Notes: generated by a model from the letters alone, not told the origin. A DNA stretch of 64,000 nucleotides from Aliiglaciecola lipolytica (GCF_018860635.1 NZ_JAHKPT010000004.1:62001-126000), one strand, 5' to 3'; counted from the stretch's first letter, positions 19,543 through 29,601 are shown. Translations and numbers: made by a program.

Positions 19543-21738
19543 ATGACTTCTCCTCTTATCGACAAGCTTGTAGATATAAAAGGTGTAGAATCGAACTACA
19601 TTGATGCATGGGGCAAACCCGAAATAGTTAAACAACAAAGTAAACGCAAATTATTGAGCGCCATGGGTTACCAAGTTGATGACGAGGAATCGTTAATCGC
19701 TCAGGTAGAAACAGAGTTTCAACAAATTTGGATGTCTCCACTTAATCCAGTTCAAGTAAATCGTGATACGGATGAGTTATTTATTACGGTTAGGCTTCCA
19801 ATAGAATTAGTTAATGACGACTTTGTCATCGCCATCGATTGTGAAGACAAAAGTACATTACAACAAAAGTTTGTACCTATAGATGGTGATTTAATCAACG
19901 CGACTATTATTGAAGATATAGAGTTTCAAGAATACCTAATTAAACTAAATCATTCTTTACCACTAGGTTACCATCAACTCAAACTGTTGGCGGATGACGG
20001 TGATCAGATTGCAGCAATGCGAATGATAATGGCACCTTCTTCTTGTTATCATCCTCAATCGATTCTAGATGGCCGCAAAGTCTGGGGGTTAAGCGTACAG
20101 CTTTACTGCCTTCGAAGCGAAAATAACTGGGGCGTTGGAGACTTCTCTGATTTGGCTCAATTGATTGCGTCTGCTGCTAAAAACGGTGCACAGTTTATTG
20201 GTTTGAATCCTATTCATGCACTTTATCCAGCAAATCCAGATGCGTGCAGCCCTTATGGACCTTCTTCCAGACGTTGGCTTAATTTTATATATCTAGATGT
20301 GACAGCTATTGATGGTTATAACTGTCCTGATGTACAAGAATTGGTGAATAATGCAGAATTTCAATCGCGCCTAGATCATGTGCGCAGTTTGGAATATGTG
20401 GATTACGAAGCGGTCACTCAATTAAAATTAGGTGCCCTTGAGCGTGTATTTGATAATCAAAATAGCCACTTTTTAAGTAAAAATACTAAGCAGAATAAAG
20501 CCTTTAAACAGTTTGTGAAAGAGGGGGGGGATAGTCTGCAAATGTTAGCCACATATGATGCTTTGCAAGAGCACTTGGCTAACCAAGGAAAACCCTCTTG
20601 GGGATGGCCTGTTTTTCCCAAAGAATATGCTGATTTTCAGTCGCCAGCGGTATCTAAATTTGTTAAAAAGAATGCAAAACGTGTCAAATTTTACTTGTTT
20701 TTGCAATGGCAAGCCGCGCTGCAACTAGAAGCAGCTAATCAAGTCGCAACACAAAATAACATGTCTATTGGTATTTATCGTGATTTGGCTGTTGGTGTGA
20801 GTGAAGGCAGCGCAGAGATATGGGGAAATAAAGATTTGTATTGCACAGATGCTAGCGTAGGCGCGCCGCCTGATGTGCTTGGTCCGTTAGGACAAAACTG
20901 GGGCTTGCCTCCAATGGATCCAGAGAAACTCTATCATCAGCAATATCAACCTATTATTGATTTGTTTGATTCAAATATGAGGTCTGCCGGAGCGTTAAGA
21001 ATTGATCACGTGATGGCGTTACTTCGTTTGTGGTGGGTAGCAAAAGGTGACAATGCAAAAGATGGCGGCTATGTTTATTATCCTGTAGATGATTTATTAG
21101 GTATCTTAGCCCTTGAAAGCCAGCGTCATCAAAGTTTAGTCATTGGTGAGGACTTAGGAACCGTACCTGAAGAAATCCGCAGTAAATTAGCTGATAACGG
21201 TGTTTACTCTTACCGTGTGTTCTTTTTTGAACAAGCTAAAGACGGCGGTTTTTATTCTCCATCAGATTATCCGGTTCAATCTATGTCAACGTTAACCACC
21301 CATGATATGCCAACGTTGTCGGGATATTGGCATTGTCACGATTTAGAACTTGGCAAAGAACTGGGGTTGTATCCTACTGAGGAAATATTGTCGGGGCTGT
21401 ATGCCAGTAGACACAGTAATAAGCAGCAAATCTTGAATAGTCTGCATGGACACCATGCCATTCCCGAATGGATGGATCGTCAAGTAGATCATCTTGGTAT
21501 GAGCAAAGAGTTAAACTATGACATGCAGGTGCATATGGCAACTGGGTCTAGCGCATTACTCAGTTTGCAACTTGAAGACTGGTTACAAATGGATAAACCT
21601 GTCAACATACCTGGTACTTTCAAAGAATATCCAAACTGGAAGCGCAAACTAAATCAGGATTTAGAGCAAATATTCTCTGATCCCGATATTGTGCTTTTAG
21701 CGAAAAAGCTAACGAAGGCTAGAGACAACGCAAAGTAA
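19543..21738 (+). CDS. malQ: 4-alpha-glucanotransferase (amylomaltase)
   Basis: A 731-residue GH77 enzyme with an N-terminal extension of about 170 residues like that of E. coli MalQ. The catalytic residues can be located: nucleophile Asp488 in RIDHVMALLRLWW, acid/base Glu536 in IGEDLGTVP and Asp588 in TTHDMPTLSGYW. It transfers maltosyl units between maltodextrins. First gene of a run with glgB and glgX, so it probably serves glycogen/maltodextrin turnover here. Confidence 0.96.
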   Translation: MTSPLIDKLVDIKGVESNYIDAWGKPEIVKQQSKRKLLSAMGYQVDDEESLIAQVETEFQQIWMSPLNPVQVNRDTDELFITVRLPIELVNDDFVIAIDCEDKSTLQQKFVPIDGDLINATIIEDIEFQEYLIKLNHSLPLGYHQLKLLADDGDQIAAMRMIMAPSSCYHPQSILDGRKVWGLSVQLYCLRSENNWGVGDFSDLAQLIASAAKNGAQFIGLNPIHALYPANPDACSPYGPSSRRWLNFIYLDVTAIDGYNCPDVQELVNNAEFQSRLDHVRSLEYVDYEAVTQLKLGALERVFDNQNSHFLSKNTKQNKAFKQFVKEGGDSLQMLATYDALQEHLANQGKPSWGWPVFPKEYADFQSPAVSKFVKKNAKRVKFYLFLQWQAALQLEAANQVATQNNMSIGIYRDLAVGVSEGSAEIWGNKDLYCTDASVGAPPDVLGPLGQNWGLPPMDPEKLYHQQYQPIIDLFDSNMRSAGALRIDHVMALLRLWWVAKGDNAKDGGYVYYPVDDLLGILALESQRHQSLVIGEDLGTVPEEIRSKLADNGVYSYRVFFFEQAKDGGFYSPSDYPVQSMSTLTTHDMPTLSGYWHCHDLELGKELGLYPTEEILSGLYASRHSNKQQILNSLHGHHAIPEWMDRQVDHLGMSKELNYDMQVHMATGSSALLSLQLEDWLQMDKPVNIPGTFKEYPNWKRKLNQDLEQIFSDPDIVLLAKKLTKARDNAK

Positions 21739-21811
21739 TTCTGTAATTATACTTTACTTAAACGGTTAAGGTTCTATATTTTGAACTGACGTTAACCCAT
21801 AAGGCGAATCA

Positions 21812-23995
21812 ATGTTAATAGAAGAAGAATTAAAGCAAGCTAATTGTACTGAACCATTTGAATTTTTAGGTAAAAAAACCATTGAAGAAATAACCCAATT
21901 TAATGTTTGGTTACCCGGAGCAAAAAATGTCAGTGTGTTTGACTTAGATTCTGGAAAAAACGTTGGCAAGCTAAAGCGAAAAAACAAAACAGATTTGTTT
22001 TGTGGTCAGTTTAAAAAGGTCAAAGAAGATTTGGTTTATGGTTTGAAAGTGGAAACTAAAGAAACTACCTATGACCTTATAGACCCTTATCAGTTTCAAG
22101 AACAAGCATTCCATGCGGTGCACTATGTTGATCATGCCCCTGAAAATGTGTATCAGCAATTGGGGGCACAGTTAATATCTTTAGACGTTGGACTGGATAA
22201 AAAAATAGAGGCAACTCGATTTGCGGTCTTTGCGCCTAACGCTAAGGCTGTATCTGTTATTGGTGATTTTAACTATTGGAATGGCAGTTGCCATCCGATG
22301 CAAAAAACGTCAATGGGTTATTGGGTTTTAATTATTCCAGGTTTATCTGCCGGCCAACGATATAAATATCAAATTAAAGATGCGAATGGCAATCAACTGC
22401 CTCACAAAGCTGATCCTGTGGGTTTTAGTGCTGAACAGTATCCATCTCACGCATCAATTATATTTAATCAAAATGATTATCAATGGAATGACGCTGAATG
22501 GATAGAGCAATCAAAAGCAGATAAATACTTACAGCCAATGAGTATTTATGAGGTGCATCTAGGTTCCTGGAAGCGACCAACTGATCCAGATAAAACCTAT
22601 TTAAGTTACCGCGAATTGGTCGATGACCTTATCCCTTATGTGAAAGACATGGGATATACTCATCTGGAAGTATTGCCGATTTCTGAGTTTCCGTTCGATG
22701 GCTCTTGGGGATATCAACCTGTAGGCTTGTTTTCACCCACTAGTCGATTTGGCGATCCCGACGACTTTAAATTTTTCGTAGATAAATGCCATCAAAATGG
22801 TATTGGCATTATAATCGATTGGGTACCGGCGCATTTCCCCGAAGATGGTCACGGATTAGCTCGTTTCGATGGTACTCATGTTTACGAGTACGAAGATCCG
22901 CGTAAAGGCTGGCATCCAGATTGGAACTCTTGTATCTATGACTTTGGTAAAGATACAGTGCGTCAATTTTTGGTGGCCAACGCATTGTTTTGGATAGAAC
23001 ATTTCCACATTGATGGACTGCGTGTAGATGCTGTAGCATCTATGTTGTACTTGGATTATTCCCGTAAAGATGGTGAATGGATCCCCAATGTTGATGGCGG
23101 AAACGAAAATTACGAAGCGATCAGCTTTTTGCAATGGATGAATAAAGCCGTTTATGAGAAGTTCCCTCGGGCAATGACCATCGCCGAAGAGTCGACTTCG
23201 TTTCCTAAAGTGTCTAAACCCGTATTCGAAGGTGGTTTAGGTTTTGGATTTAAATGGAACATGGGGTGGATGCACGATTCGTTGCATTACATCAGTAAAG
23301 ACCCTTCCTACCGACGTTATCATCATGGTGAAATAACCTTCAGCATGGTTTATTCCTTTAGTGAGAGCTTTGTTCTACCTATCTCCCACGATGAAGTGGT
23401 GCATGGTAAAGGGGCATTACTTAGAAAGATGCCTGGTGACGAATGGCAGCAAGCCGCCAATCTGAGATGCTATGCTGGCTTTATGTATGCACACCCAGGT
23501 AAAAAATTGAATTTTATGGGCAATGAAATTGGGCAAAGTTCTGAATGGAATCATGACGCTTCATTACAATGGGATTTGCTTAATTTTGATAAACACAAAG
23601 GCATTCAATCTTTGTATCGAGATCTAAACAACATATATCGCACTTATCCTGCGCTATATGAAAGTGATCATGATCCTGATGGGTTTGCATGGATCGATCA
23701 TGGGAATGCTGAGCAATCTATGCTTTCGTTATTGAGAAAGTCTAAAAATGGACAGCAAACGGTGATTGCGGTTAGTAACTTTACGCCAGTACCAAGGGAT
23801 GAATTTAGAGTAGGGGTTCCTGAAGAAGGTGAATACCATTTAATACTTAATTCTGACGACAAAAAATATTGGGGTAGTGGTTACAAGGTACTTAAAAATG
23901 TACAATCTGAAGCGGTAAAATGGAATAATCAACCTTATTCTATTCGTATTAATATGCCTCCTTTGGCTACATTGATGTTACAAATAACAGAGTGA
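21812..23995 (+). CDS. glgB: 1,4-alpha-glucan branching enzyme
   Basis: 727 residues. An N-terminal GlgB-N-like module and a CBM48 (about 120-220) precede the GH13 barrel. The nucleophile is Asp406 in DGLRVDAVASMLYLDYSR and the acid/base Glu459 in IAEEST, matching E. coli GlgB Asp405 and Glu458. It forms alpha-1,6 branches in glycogen. AAGG precedes the ATG, 73 bases after malQ; glgX starts 4 bases after its stop. Confidence 0.97.
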   Translation: MLIEEELKQANCTEPFEFLGKKTIEEITQFNVWLPGAKNVSVFDLDSGKNVGKLKRKNKTDLFCGQFKKVKEDLVYGLKVETKETTYDLIDPYQFQEQAFHAVHYVDHAPENVYQQLGAQLISLDVGLDKKIEATRFAVFAPNAKAVSVIGDFNYWNGSCHPMQKTSMGYWVLIIPGLSAGQRYKYQIKDANGNQLPHKADPVGFSAEQYPSHASIIFNQNDYQWNDAEWIEQSKADKYLQPMSIYEVHLGSWKRPTDPDKTYLSYRELVDDLIPYVKDMGYTHLEVLPISEFPFDGSWGYQPVGLFSPTSRFGDPDDFKFFVDKCHQNGIGIIIDWVPAHFPEDGHGLARFDGTHVYEYEDPRKGWHPDWNSCIYDFGKDTVRQFLVANALFWIEHFHIDGLRVDAVASMLYLDYSRKDGEWIPNVDGGNENYEAISFLQWMNKAVYEKFPRAMTIAEESTSFPKVSKPVFEGGLGFGFKWNMGWMHDSLHYISKDPSYRRYHHGEITFSMVYSFSESFVLPISHDEVVHGKGALLRKMPGDEWQQAANLRCYAGFMYAHPGKKLNFMGNEIGQSSEWNHDASLQWDLLNFDKHKGIQSLYRDLNNIYRTYPALYESDHDPDGFAWIDHGNAEQSMLSLLRKSKNGQQTVIAVSNFTPVPRDEFRVGVPEEGEYHLILNSDDKKYWGSGYKVLKNVQSEAVKWNNQPYSIRINMPPLATLMLQITE

Positions 23996-23999
23996 AAAT

Positions 24000-26075
24000 T
24001 TGGCTAATTCAAAACAACATGGTTTTTCAGTAACCGAAGGTGAATGCCTTCCTTTAGGTGCGACTTTAACAGAAACGGGCTGTAATTTTGCAGTCCACAG
24101 TCCAAATGCTCAACAAGTGTTGCTTTGTCTTTTTAAGCAAGACACTGAAGAACCAATAGAATATTTTGAATTGAAAGCAAAAACTGGTGAAGTATGGCAT
24201 GGCCATATTGAAGGTGTTTCAGCCGGCCAGTTATATGGCTATCGCACCCAAGGCGAGAACAAACCCTGTAATGGTAACTGTTTCCATCCAGAAAAATTAT
24301 TGATCGACCCTTACGCAAAGCAATTAAATCGCGCGCTACATTGGAACCGCAAAAAGTATGAAGGTGATAGCGCTTTAATGATGCCAAAGTGCGTGGTTGT
24401 CGCTGAAAATAATCCGCCTTTAACCGACGACCATCAAAGACCTCGCACTCCGTTAAGCGAAACTATCATATACGAAGCCCATGTTAAGGGCCTGACAAAA
24501 CTCCATCCCGATGTTCCTGAAAACCTCAGAGGCACGTATCTTGGTGCTTGCCAACCAGCAATTATTCAGCATTTAAAAGAGTTGGGGGTGACGGCTGTAC
24601 AATTTTTACCCGTTATGGCGTTTATGCCAGAGCCTTATATCACTGAAAAAGGACTGACAAATTATTGGGGTTACAACCCAATTAATTATTTCTGCCCTGA
24701 GATGCGCTATGCCATTGATGACCCTATTGCTGAATTCAAAACCTTAGTGGAAAAATACCATGAAGCGGGATTAGAGGTTATTTTGGACGTGGTATTTAAC
24801 CACACCGCGGAAGGGGGCTTTGATGGCCAAGTATTGTCGTTTAAGGGATTTGATAATGCGTCTTTTTATCTGTTTGAGAAAGATGAACACGATCTTAGGA
24901 ATTTCGAGCATTACGTCAATTATTCTGGATGCGGCAATAGTGTCAATACGGCTTCACCTTATGTCATGAAGATGGCGATGGATGCATTGCGGTATTGGGT
25001 TAGTTATATGGGCGTGGATGGCTTTAGATTTGATTTGGCCGCTGGGTTAGGGCGAGATCCTTATGAATTTTCAAGCACTTCAGGCTTTTTAACGACACTG
25101 CGTCAAGATCCTATTTTGGCTGGCGTTAAGTTGATAGCAGAACCCTGGGATATTGGCCATGGTGGCTACCGTTTGGGAGAGTTTCCTGCTAACTGGCAAG
25201 AAGTTAACGACAAGTTCAGAGATACGGTTAAAGGTTTTTGGCGTGGTGATGTCGGTTTAACCGGAGAATTTGCAACCCGCTTATTAGGATCCAGAGATAT
25301 ATTCCCAAAAGGTCGGCGCTCAATTCATTCGTCAGTGAATAATGTGACTTATCATGACGGATTTACGTTACATGATTTAGTTTGTTATTCGAGTCGGCAT
25401 AACGAAGCCAATTTAGAAGATAACCGAGATGGTCATGGGCATAACTTGTCTGCTAATTACGGTGTTGAGGGGCCAACGAAGGACGAAAATATCAATGCAT
25501 TGCGCGAAAAACAAAAGCGTAATTTATTCGCGACCTTAATACTTTCCCAAGGCATTCCCCATGTGTTAGGTGGCGATGAGCTGAGTCGAACACAACAAGG
25601 GAATAATAATGCCTACTGTCAGGATAACGAGGTAAATTGGTCACAGTGGCAATTAAACGAGTCACAACAAGACTTTTTGGCATTCTGTAAACAAGTGATT
25701 GCATTGCGAAAAAGCAGCATCATTTTAACCGACTTGTCTTTAAAGGATGACGAGTACAATCTTCATCACAACGTTGATGAAGTGAATTGGTATCGACCCG
25801 ATGGTGAAAATAAATTGGATTCGGATTGGCAAGATCCCCATAAACAATCTTTTGCGGTTGAATTGAAAGGATGCCCCAAACATACAGACGAACATTTGTT
25901 ATTAATTTTTAATACCTACGATCATGATGTTCGTTTTCAACTACCAAGCGGAATTTGGACGTTAGAACTTGATACACGATACAAGAAGCCGTCGTTACAA
26001 CCTAAAACCAAAATATCGAATGTATTCCTGCAAGCCTATCGAAGTGTTACTGTATTTAAACGAAGCTGTAATTAA
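24000..26075 (+). CDS. glgX: Glycogen debranching enzyme GlgX (isoamylase type)
   Basis: A 691-residue GH13 enzyme with CBM48 at the N-terminus (about 15-110). The nucleophile is Asp345 in GFRFDLAAGLGR and the acid/base Glu381 in IAEPWDIG; YHDGFTLHDLV and GGDEL are further signatures. It removes short alpha-1,6 branches from limit dextrins. The start is a TTG at 24000, almost touching glgB, which suggests translational coupling. glgC and glgA are not in the window. Confidence 0.95.
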   Translation: MANSKQHGFSVTEGECLPLGATLTETGCNFAVHSPNAQQVLLCLFKQDTEEPIEYFELKAKTGEVWHGHIEGVSAGQLYGYRTQGENKPCNGNCFHPEKLLIDPYAKQLNRALHWNRKKYEGDSALMMPKCVVVAENNPPLTDDHQRPRTPLSETIIYEAHVKGLTKLHPDVPENLRGTYLGACQPAIIQHLKELGVTAVQFLPVMAFMPEPYITEKGLTNYWGYNPINYFCPEMRYAIDDPIAEFKTLVEKYHEAGLEVILDVVFNHTAEGGFDGQVLSFKGFDNASFYLFEKDEHDLRNFEHYVNYSGCGNSVNTASPYVMKMAMDALRYWVSYMGVDGFRFDLAAGLGRDPYEFSSTSGFLTTLRQDPILAGVKLIAEPWDIGHGGYRLGEFPANWQEVNDKFRDTVKGFWRGDVGLTGEFATRLLGSRDIFPKGRRSIHSSVNNVTYHDGFTLHDLVCYSSRHNEANLEDNRDGHGHNLSANYGVEGPTKDENINALREKQKRNLFATLILSQGIPHVLGGDELSRTQQGNNNAYCQDNEVNWSQWQLNESQQDFLAFCKQVIALRKSSIILTDLSLKDDEYNLHHNVDEVNWYRPDGENKLDSDWQDPHKQSFAVELKGCPKHTDEHLLLIFNTYDHDVRFQLPSGIWTLELDTRYKKPSLQPKTKISNVFLQAYRSVTVFKRSCN

Positions 26076-26105
26076 TCAGTATTAAATTCTACTTTGGAGA
26101 TTTCG

Positions 26106-26498
26106 ATGAAATTAACCGATGAGCAATGGCGTGAAAAGTTAACCGAAGAAGAATATAGAGTATGCCGACAAAAAGGCACTGAAAGACCCTTTACTGGGGA
26201 ATTGCTGCATAATAAAGATACTGGGGACTACACCTGTACTTGTTGTGGCAGTATTCTTTTTTCATCTGAAGATAAATTTGATTCAGGTTGTGGTTGGCCG
26301 TCTTTTTCCGCACACACTAAACATGACAATGTGGCGTTCCATGAAGACAATTCATTGGGTATGCAACGAATTGAAATAGTGTGCAAAAATTGTGAAGCTC
26401 ACCTAGGACATGTTTTCCCCGATGGCCCAGCACCTACAGGCCAACGTTATTGCGTCAATTCAATTTCCGTTAAGTTTTCACCTGAAAAAGCGGAATAA
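26106..26498 (+). CDS. msrB: Peptide-methionine (R)-S-oxide reductase
   Basis: 130 residues from the ATG at 26106, which has GGAG six bases upstream. The catalytic cysteine is Cys116 in RYCVNS, the probable recycling cysteine is Cys62 in SGCGWPSF, and zinc is held by Cys44/Cys47 and Cys93/Cys96. It repairs R-methionine sulfoxide in proteins. It follows glgX by 30 bases and may share its transcript; in E. coli msrB lies beside gapA, yeaD and yeaC, all of which occur elsewhere in this window. Confidence 0.96.
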   Translation: MKLTDEQWREKLTEEEYRVCRQKGTERPFTGELLHNKDTGDYTCTCCGSILFSSEDKFDSGCGWPSFSAHTKHDNVAFHEDNSLGMQRIEIVCKNCEAHLGHVFPDGPAPTGQRYCVNSISVKFSPEKAE

Positions 26499-26532
26499 AT
26501 CGCAGTTTTTTAAAATAGTTAGAAATAATTTT

Positions 26533-26547
26533 TGTAATATTTTTACA
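26533..26547. promoter_or_regulatory. HexR-like operator upstream of the second GAPDH gene
   Basis: TGTAATATTTTTACA has one mismatch to TGTAAT-N3-ATTACA. It lies about 200 bases before the gene at 26746 and well upstream of the candidate promoter, a position that would suit activation. The AT-rich setting raises the chance of a random match. Confidence 0.45.
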
Positions 26548-26673
26548 GGAATTCCTAGCTAATTTCCTGCATAAGGCGTTGTTCTCCTTCATAACGGAAA
26601 TTTATGAGGTAAAATTACATTCAATACCTGCTTTCATTACTATTTTGTCTAAAAATTGAAACTTTATACCAGT

Positions 26674-26702
26674 TTGGTGATATGCATAACTACCTTTAGA
26701 AT
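26674..26702 (+). promoter_or_regulatory. Candidate promoter of the second GAPDH gene
   Basis: TTGGTG (26674-26679) and TAGAAT (26697-26702) with a 17-base spacer. The -35 box is weak. Confidence 0.35.
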
Positions 26703-26745
26703 ACCCGCGTTTTTTGATGCTATTAACAAATTAGGGTAGTAAAGA

Positions 26746-28191
26746 ATGAATCAGCAGTTTGAACAGGAACTCATGGGCAGTTGGCAAGAGCGTCAAGAAT
26801 ACGCTGAATTGATGCAGCCTGTACTTGGTAAATTATATCGTGACAGCGCTGTTGAAATCTCGATTTTTGGAAGACCTATGTTAGGTGCCAGCGCTATCGA
26901 CATTATAAAATCTCACCGTAAAGTTAGACGTCATACAGGTGATAAACTTCGACTAAGAGAAAGTTGGCCAATTCTAGAGGAAATGAGCAAGCTTCAATTA
27001 GCACCTGCACACATTGATTTAGGTAAATTAGCTTACGCATATCATCACGATGATAAATTTAAAGATATGGACATCAAGTCCTACTTAGATGAACAGCTAG
27101 TTAGTATTGCAGGAAAGCAAGATAATCACCCAGTTCAAGACGTGGTTTTATACGGCTTCGGTCGAATTGGAAGACTGTTGGCTCGATTGCTTATTGAGCG
27201 TCAAGGTAAAAACAATAAGTTACGCCTAAAAGCCATTGTCGTTCGTGGCGGAAAAGACGGTGATTTAGAAAAGCGTGCCAGCTTACTACGCAGAGATTCT
27301 GTTCATGGTCCATTTAGTGGCAGCATAACAGTTGACCACGAACGCAATGCTATAAAGGCGAATGGTTCATTTATTCAAGTTATTTACGCAGACTCCCCAG
27401 ACAGTGTTGATTACACTCAATTTGGTATAAAAGATGCCATTGTCATTGATAATACGGGTATTTGGCGTGACCGCGACGGTTTAGGTCTACACCTAAAAGC
27501 GAAAGGCACTAAAAAGGCTATTTTGACCGCACCAGGAAAAGGCGACGTTAAAAATATTGTTTACGGTGTAAACCATAGTGATATTACCAGCGACGATACT
27601 ATTCTGTCGGCCGCTAGTTGTACAACTAACGCTATTACACCAGTATTAAAAGCCTTAGATGAGCAGTTTGGTATTGAAAACGGTCATGTTGAAACGGTTC
27701 ACTCATTTACCAATGACCAAAACCTAATCGATAATTTCCACAAAGCAGAGCGACGTGGTCGCAGTGCAGCATTAAATATGGTTATTACGGAAACAGGCGC
27801 AGCAAAAGCCGTATCCAAAGCCTATCCGAAGTTAGAAGGTAAATTAACCGGCAACGCGATACGTGTACCAACGCCAAATGTATCTCTAGCTATTTTGAAT
27901 TTAAATTTGAATAAGTCGACAGATAAAGAGGAAATGAATAATTTCTTGCGCGACCTTTCATTGTTTTCTTCATTGCAACACCAGGTAGATTTTACTTCAT
28001 CTATTGAAATTGTATCTACTGACTTAGTTGGTTCACGAGCAGCATCAGTGGTTGATTCGCAAGCCACTATCGTTGCAGGTAATCGTGCTACCTTATATGT
28101 TTGGTATGATAATGAGTTTGGATATAGTTGTCAGGTTATGCGCGTAGTGCAAGCTATGGCAGGTTTAACTTACCCAACAATTCCAGCTTAA
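26746..28191 (+). CDS. N-terminally extended glyceraldehyde-3-phosphate dehydrogenase
   Basis: 481 residues, about 150 longer than GapA. A helical extension of about 130 residues precedes the NAD(P)-binding motif YGFGRIGR (from 136). The catalytic cysteine is Cys292 in SAASCTTNA, and the His follows in ETVHSFTND; the C-terminal WYDNEFGYSCQVMR is typical of GAPDH. Similar long GAPDHs occur in marine gammaproteobacteria and Pseudomonas, where I believe they serve gluconeogenesis; that role is inference here. The HexR-like box upstream supports a link to carbon flux. Confidence 0.88.
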   Translation: MNQQFEQELMGSWQERQEYAELMQPVLGKLYRDSAVEISIFGRPMLGASAIDIIKSHRKVRRHTGDKLRLRESWPILEEMSKLQLAPAHIDLGKLAYAYHHDDKFKDMDIKSYLDEQLVSIAGKQDNHPVQDVVLYGFGRIGRLLARLLIERQGKNNKLRLKAIVVRGGKDGDLEKRASLLRRDSVHGPFSGSITVDHERNAIKANGSFIQVIYADSPDSVDYTQFGIKDAIVIDNTGIWRDRDGLGLHLKAKGTKKAILTAPGKGDVKNIVYGVNHSDITSDDTILSAASCTTNAITPVLKALDEQFGIENGHVETVHSFTNDQNLIDNFHKAERRGRSAALNMVITETGAAKAVSKAYPKLEGKLTGNAIRVPTPNVSLAILNLNLNKSTDKEEMNNFLRDLSLFSSLQHQVDFTSSIEIVSTDLVGSRAASVVDSQATIVAGNRATLYVWYDNEFGYSCQVMRVVQAMAGLTYPTIPA

Positions 28192-28379
28192 AAAATTAAA
28201 TACACAGATTTGCCGTTTTGGTCAGAAAGTCCATTTGATTAGGGCGGCAAGCTGTTTTACTCGATATCCCCGCGCGAAATACTTCTCTTTTAGTTATTTA
28301 TATTTATGAGCCAATTTGATTTTTTTATCTAAATTAGTGGTTCAGCCTAACCCATTTTTTATCAGATTATGGTAGATTG

Positions 28380-29537
28380 ATGTCGGTTAAAATATCAGTG
28401 AGTCTGAATGTGAATATTAGCAGCAATTTTGATTCTGGCAATATCGTCGTAATCAACGCAGAAAATCCAAAACAAATCGAATTACAAATAAGAAATGACA
28501 ACCAGTCTGAATTTTATCAATGGTTTCATTTTAAATTAGATTCCACTCCCTTTTTAGAGCATAAGATTAAAATTAGTGACTTGGCTAAATCTGCCTATCC
28601 TGAAGGGTGGGAAGGTTATCAAGCTGTAGCGTCTTACGACCGACAGGAATGGTTTAGAGTCGACAGTGTCTTTGATGGTGACAATCTAACTATTTCCTTC
28701 ACCCCAGAGCATAAACACACTTACTTTGCTTACTTTGCACCCTACAGTTACGAACGACATTTAGATTTATTAGCTAGCGCCCAAGTGAATAACGATTGTC
28801 AATTGCACCATTTAGGTGAAACATTGGATGGTCGCGACATGTCAGTGTTAGAAATAGGGCAAGCCGAGGAAGAAAAACCCGTAGTTTGGATAACAGCAAG
28901 ACAACATCCCGGCGAAACCATGGCTGAATGGTTAATTGAAGGGCTATTAACGCGTCTTTTCGATCCTGATGACGGAGTGGCCAGAAGATTGCTAGACAAA
29001 GCAATATTTTACGTTGTGCCTAACATGAACCCAGACGGTTCCGTTCGTGGTCATTTGCGCACTAATGCAGTTGGCACAAACCTGAATAGAGAATGGCAAT
29101 CTCCTAGTTTAGAAAAAAGCCCTGAAGTCTTTTTGGTTATGCAGAAAATGCGTGAGACAGGGGTAGATCTGTTTTTAGATATTCATGGAGACGAATCGTT
29201 ACCTTATAATTTTGTCGCCGGTGCTGAAGGAAATCCCGGCTACAGTAAAAGAATCGAAAAGTTAGAAAATGCGTTTAAGTCAGCTTTTTTAACGGTCACA
29301 CCGGAATTCCAAGATGAGTTTGGTTACGACAAAGATGCACCTGGTGAAGGTAATATGACAGTGGCGACTAATGCGGTTGGACAATTATATGATTGTTTAG
29401 CTTATACCTTGGAAATGCCATTTAAAGATAATGCGCTTTTGCCAGATGCGGCTTATGGCTGGTCTCCAGAAAGATGCAAACAGTTAGGTGAAGATTTACT
29501 CGTAGCCGTGAATGCTGTGATTGATGATTTACGTTAG
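28380..29537 (+). CDS. M14-family zinc carboxypeptidase, cytosolic carboxypeptidase-like
   Basis: About 385 residues from the ATG at 28380 (a TTG lies three bases earlier). No signal peptide. An N-terminal beta-sandwich domain (to about 125) is followed by the M14 catalytic domain: zinc ligands His176 and Glu179 in RQHPGET and His269 in DIHGDE, and the likely catalytic Glu in YTLEMPF. This layout is that of the CCP/AGBL subfamily, whose eukaryotic members remove glutamates from tubulin tails. The bacterial substrate is unknown. Confidence 0.88.
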   Translation: MSVKISVSLNVNISSNFDSGNIVVINAENPKQIELQIRNDNQSEFYQWFHFKLDSTPFLEHKIKISDLAKSAYPEGWEGYQAVASYDRQEWFRVDSVFDGDNLTISFTPEHKHTYFAYFAPYSYERHLDLLASAQVNNDCQLHHLGETLDGRDMSVLEIGQAEEEKPVVWITARQHPGETMAEWLIEGLLTRLFDPDDGVARRLLDKAIFYVVPNMNPDGSVRGHLRTNAVGTNLNREWQSPSLEKSPEVFLVMQKMRETGVDLFLDIHGDESLPYNFVAGAEGNPGYSKRIEKLENAFKSAFLTVTPEFQDEFGYDKDAPGEGNMTVATNAVGQLYDCLAYTLEMPFKDNALLPDAAYGWSPERCKQLGEDLLVAVNAVIDDLR

Positions 29538-29601
29538 TGAAATAAAACACAATTAGAAACTTGTATTAAACACGATATAACAATAAAAAAAGGGGAGTCG
29601 T

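Noticed and set aside
21744-21758. TGTAAT start of a possible third HexR box before glgB
   Set aside because: The second half-site matches in only three of six positions.
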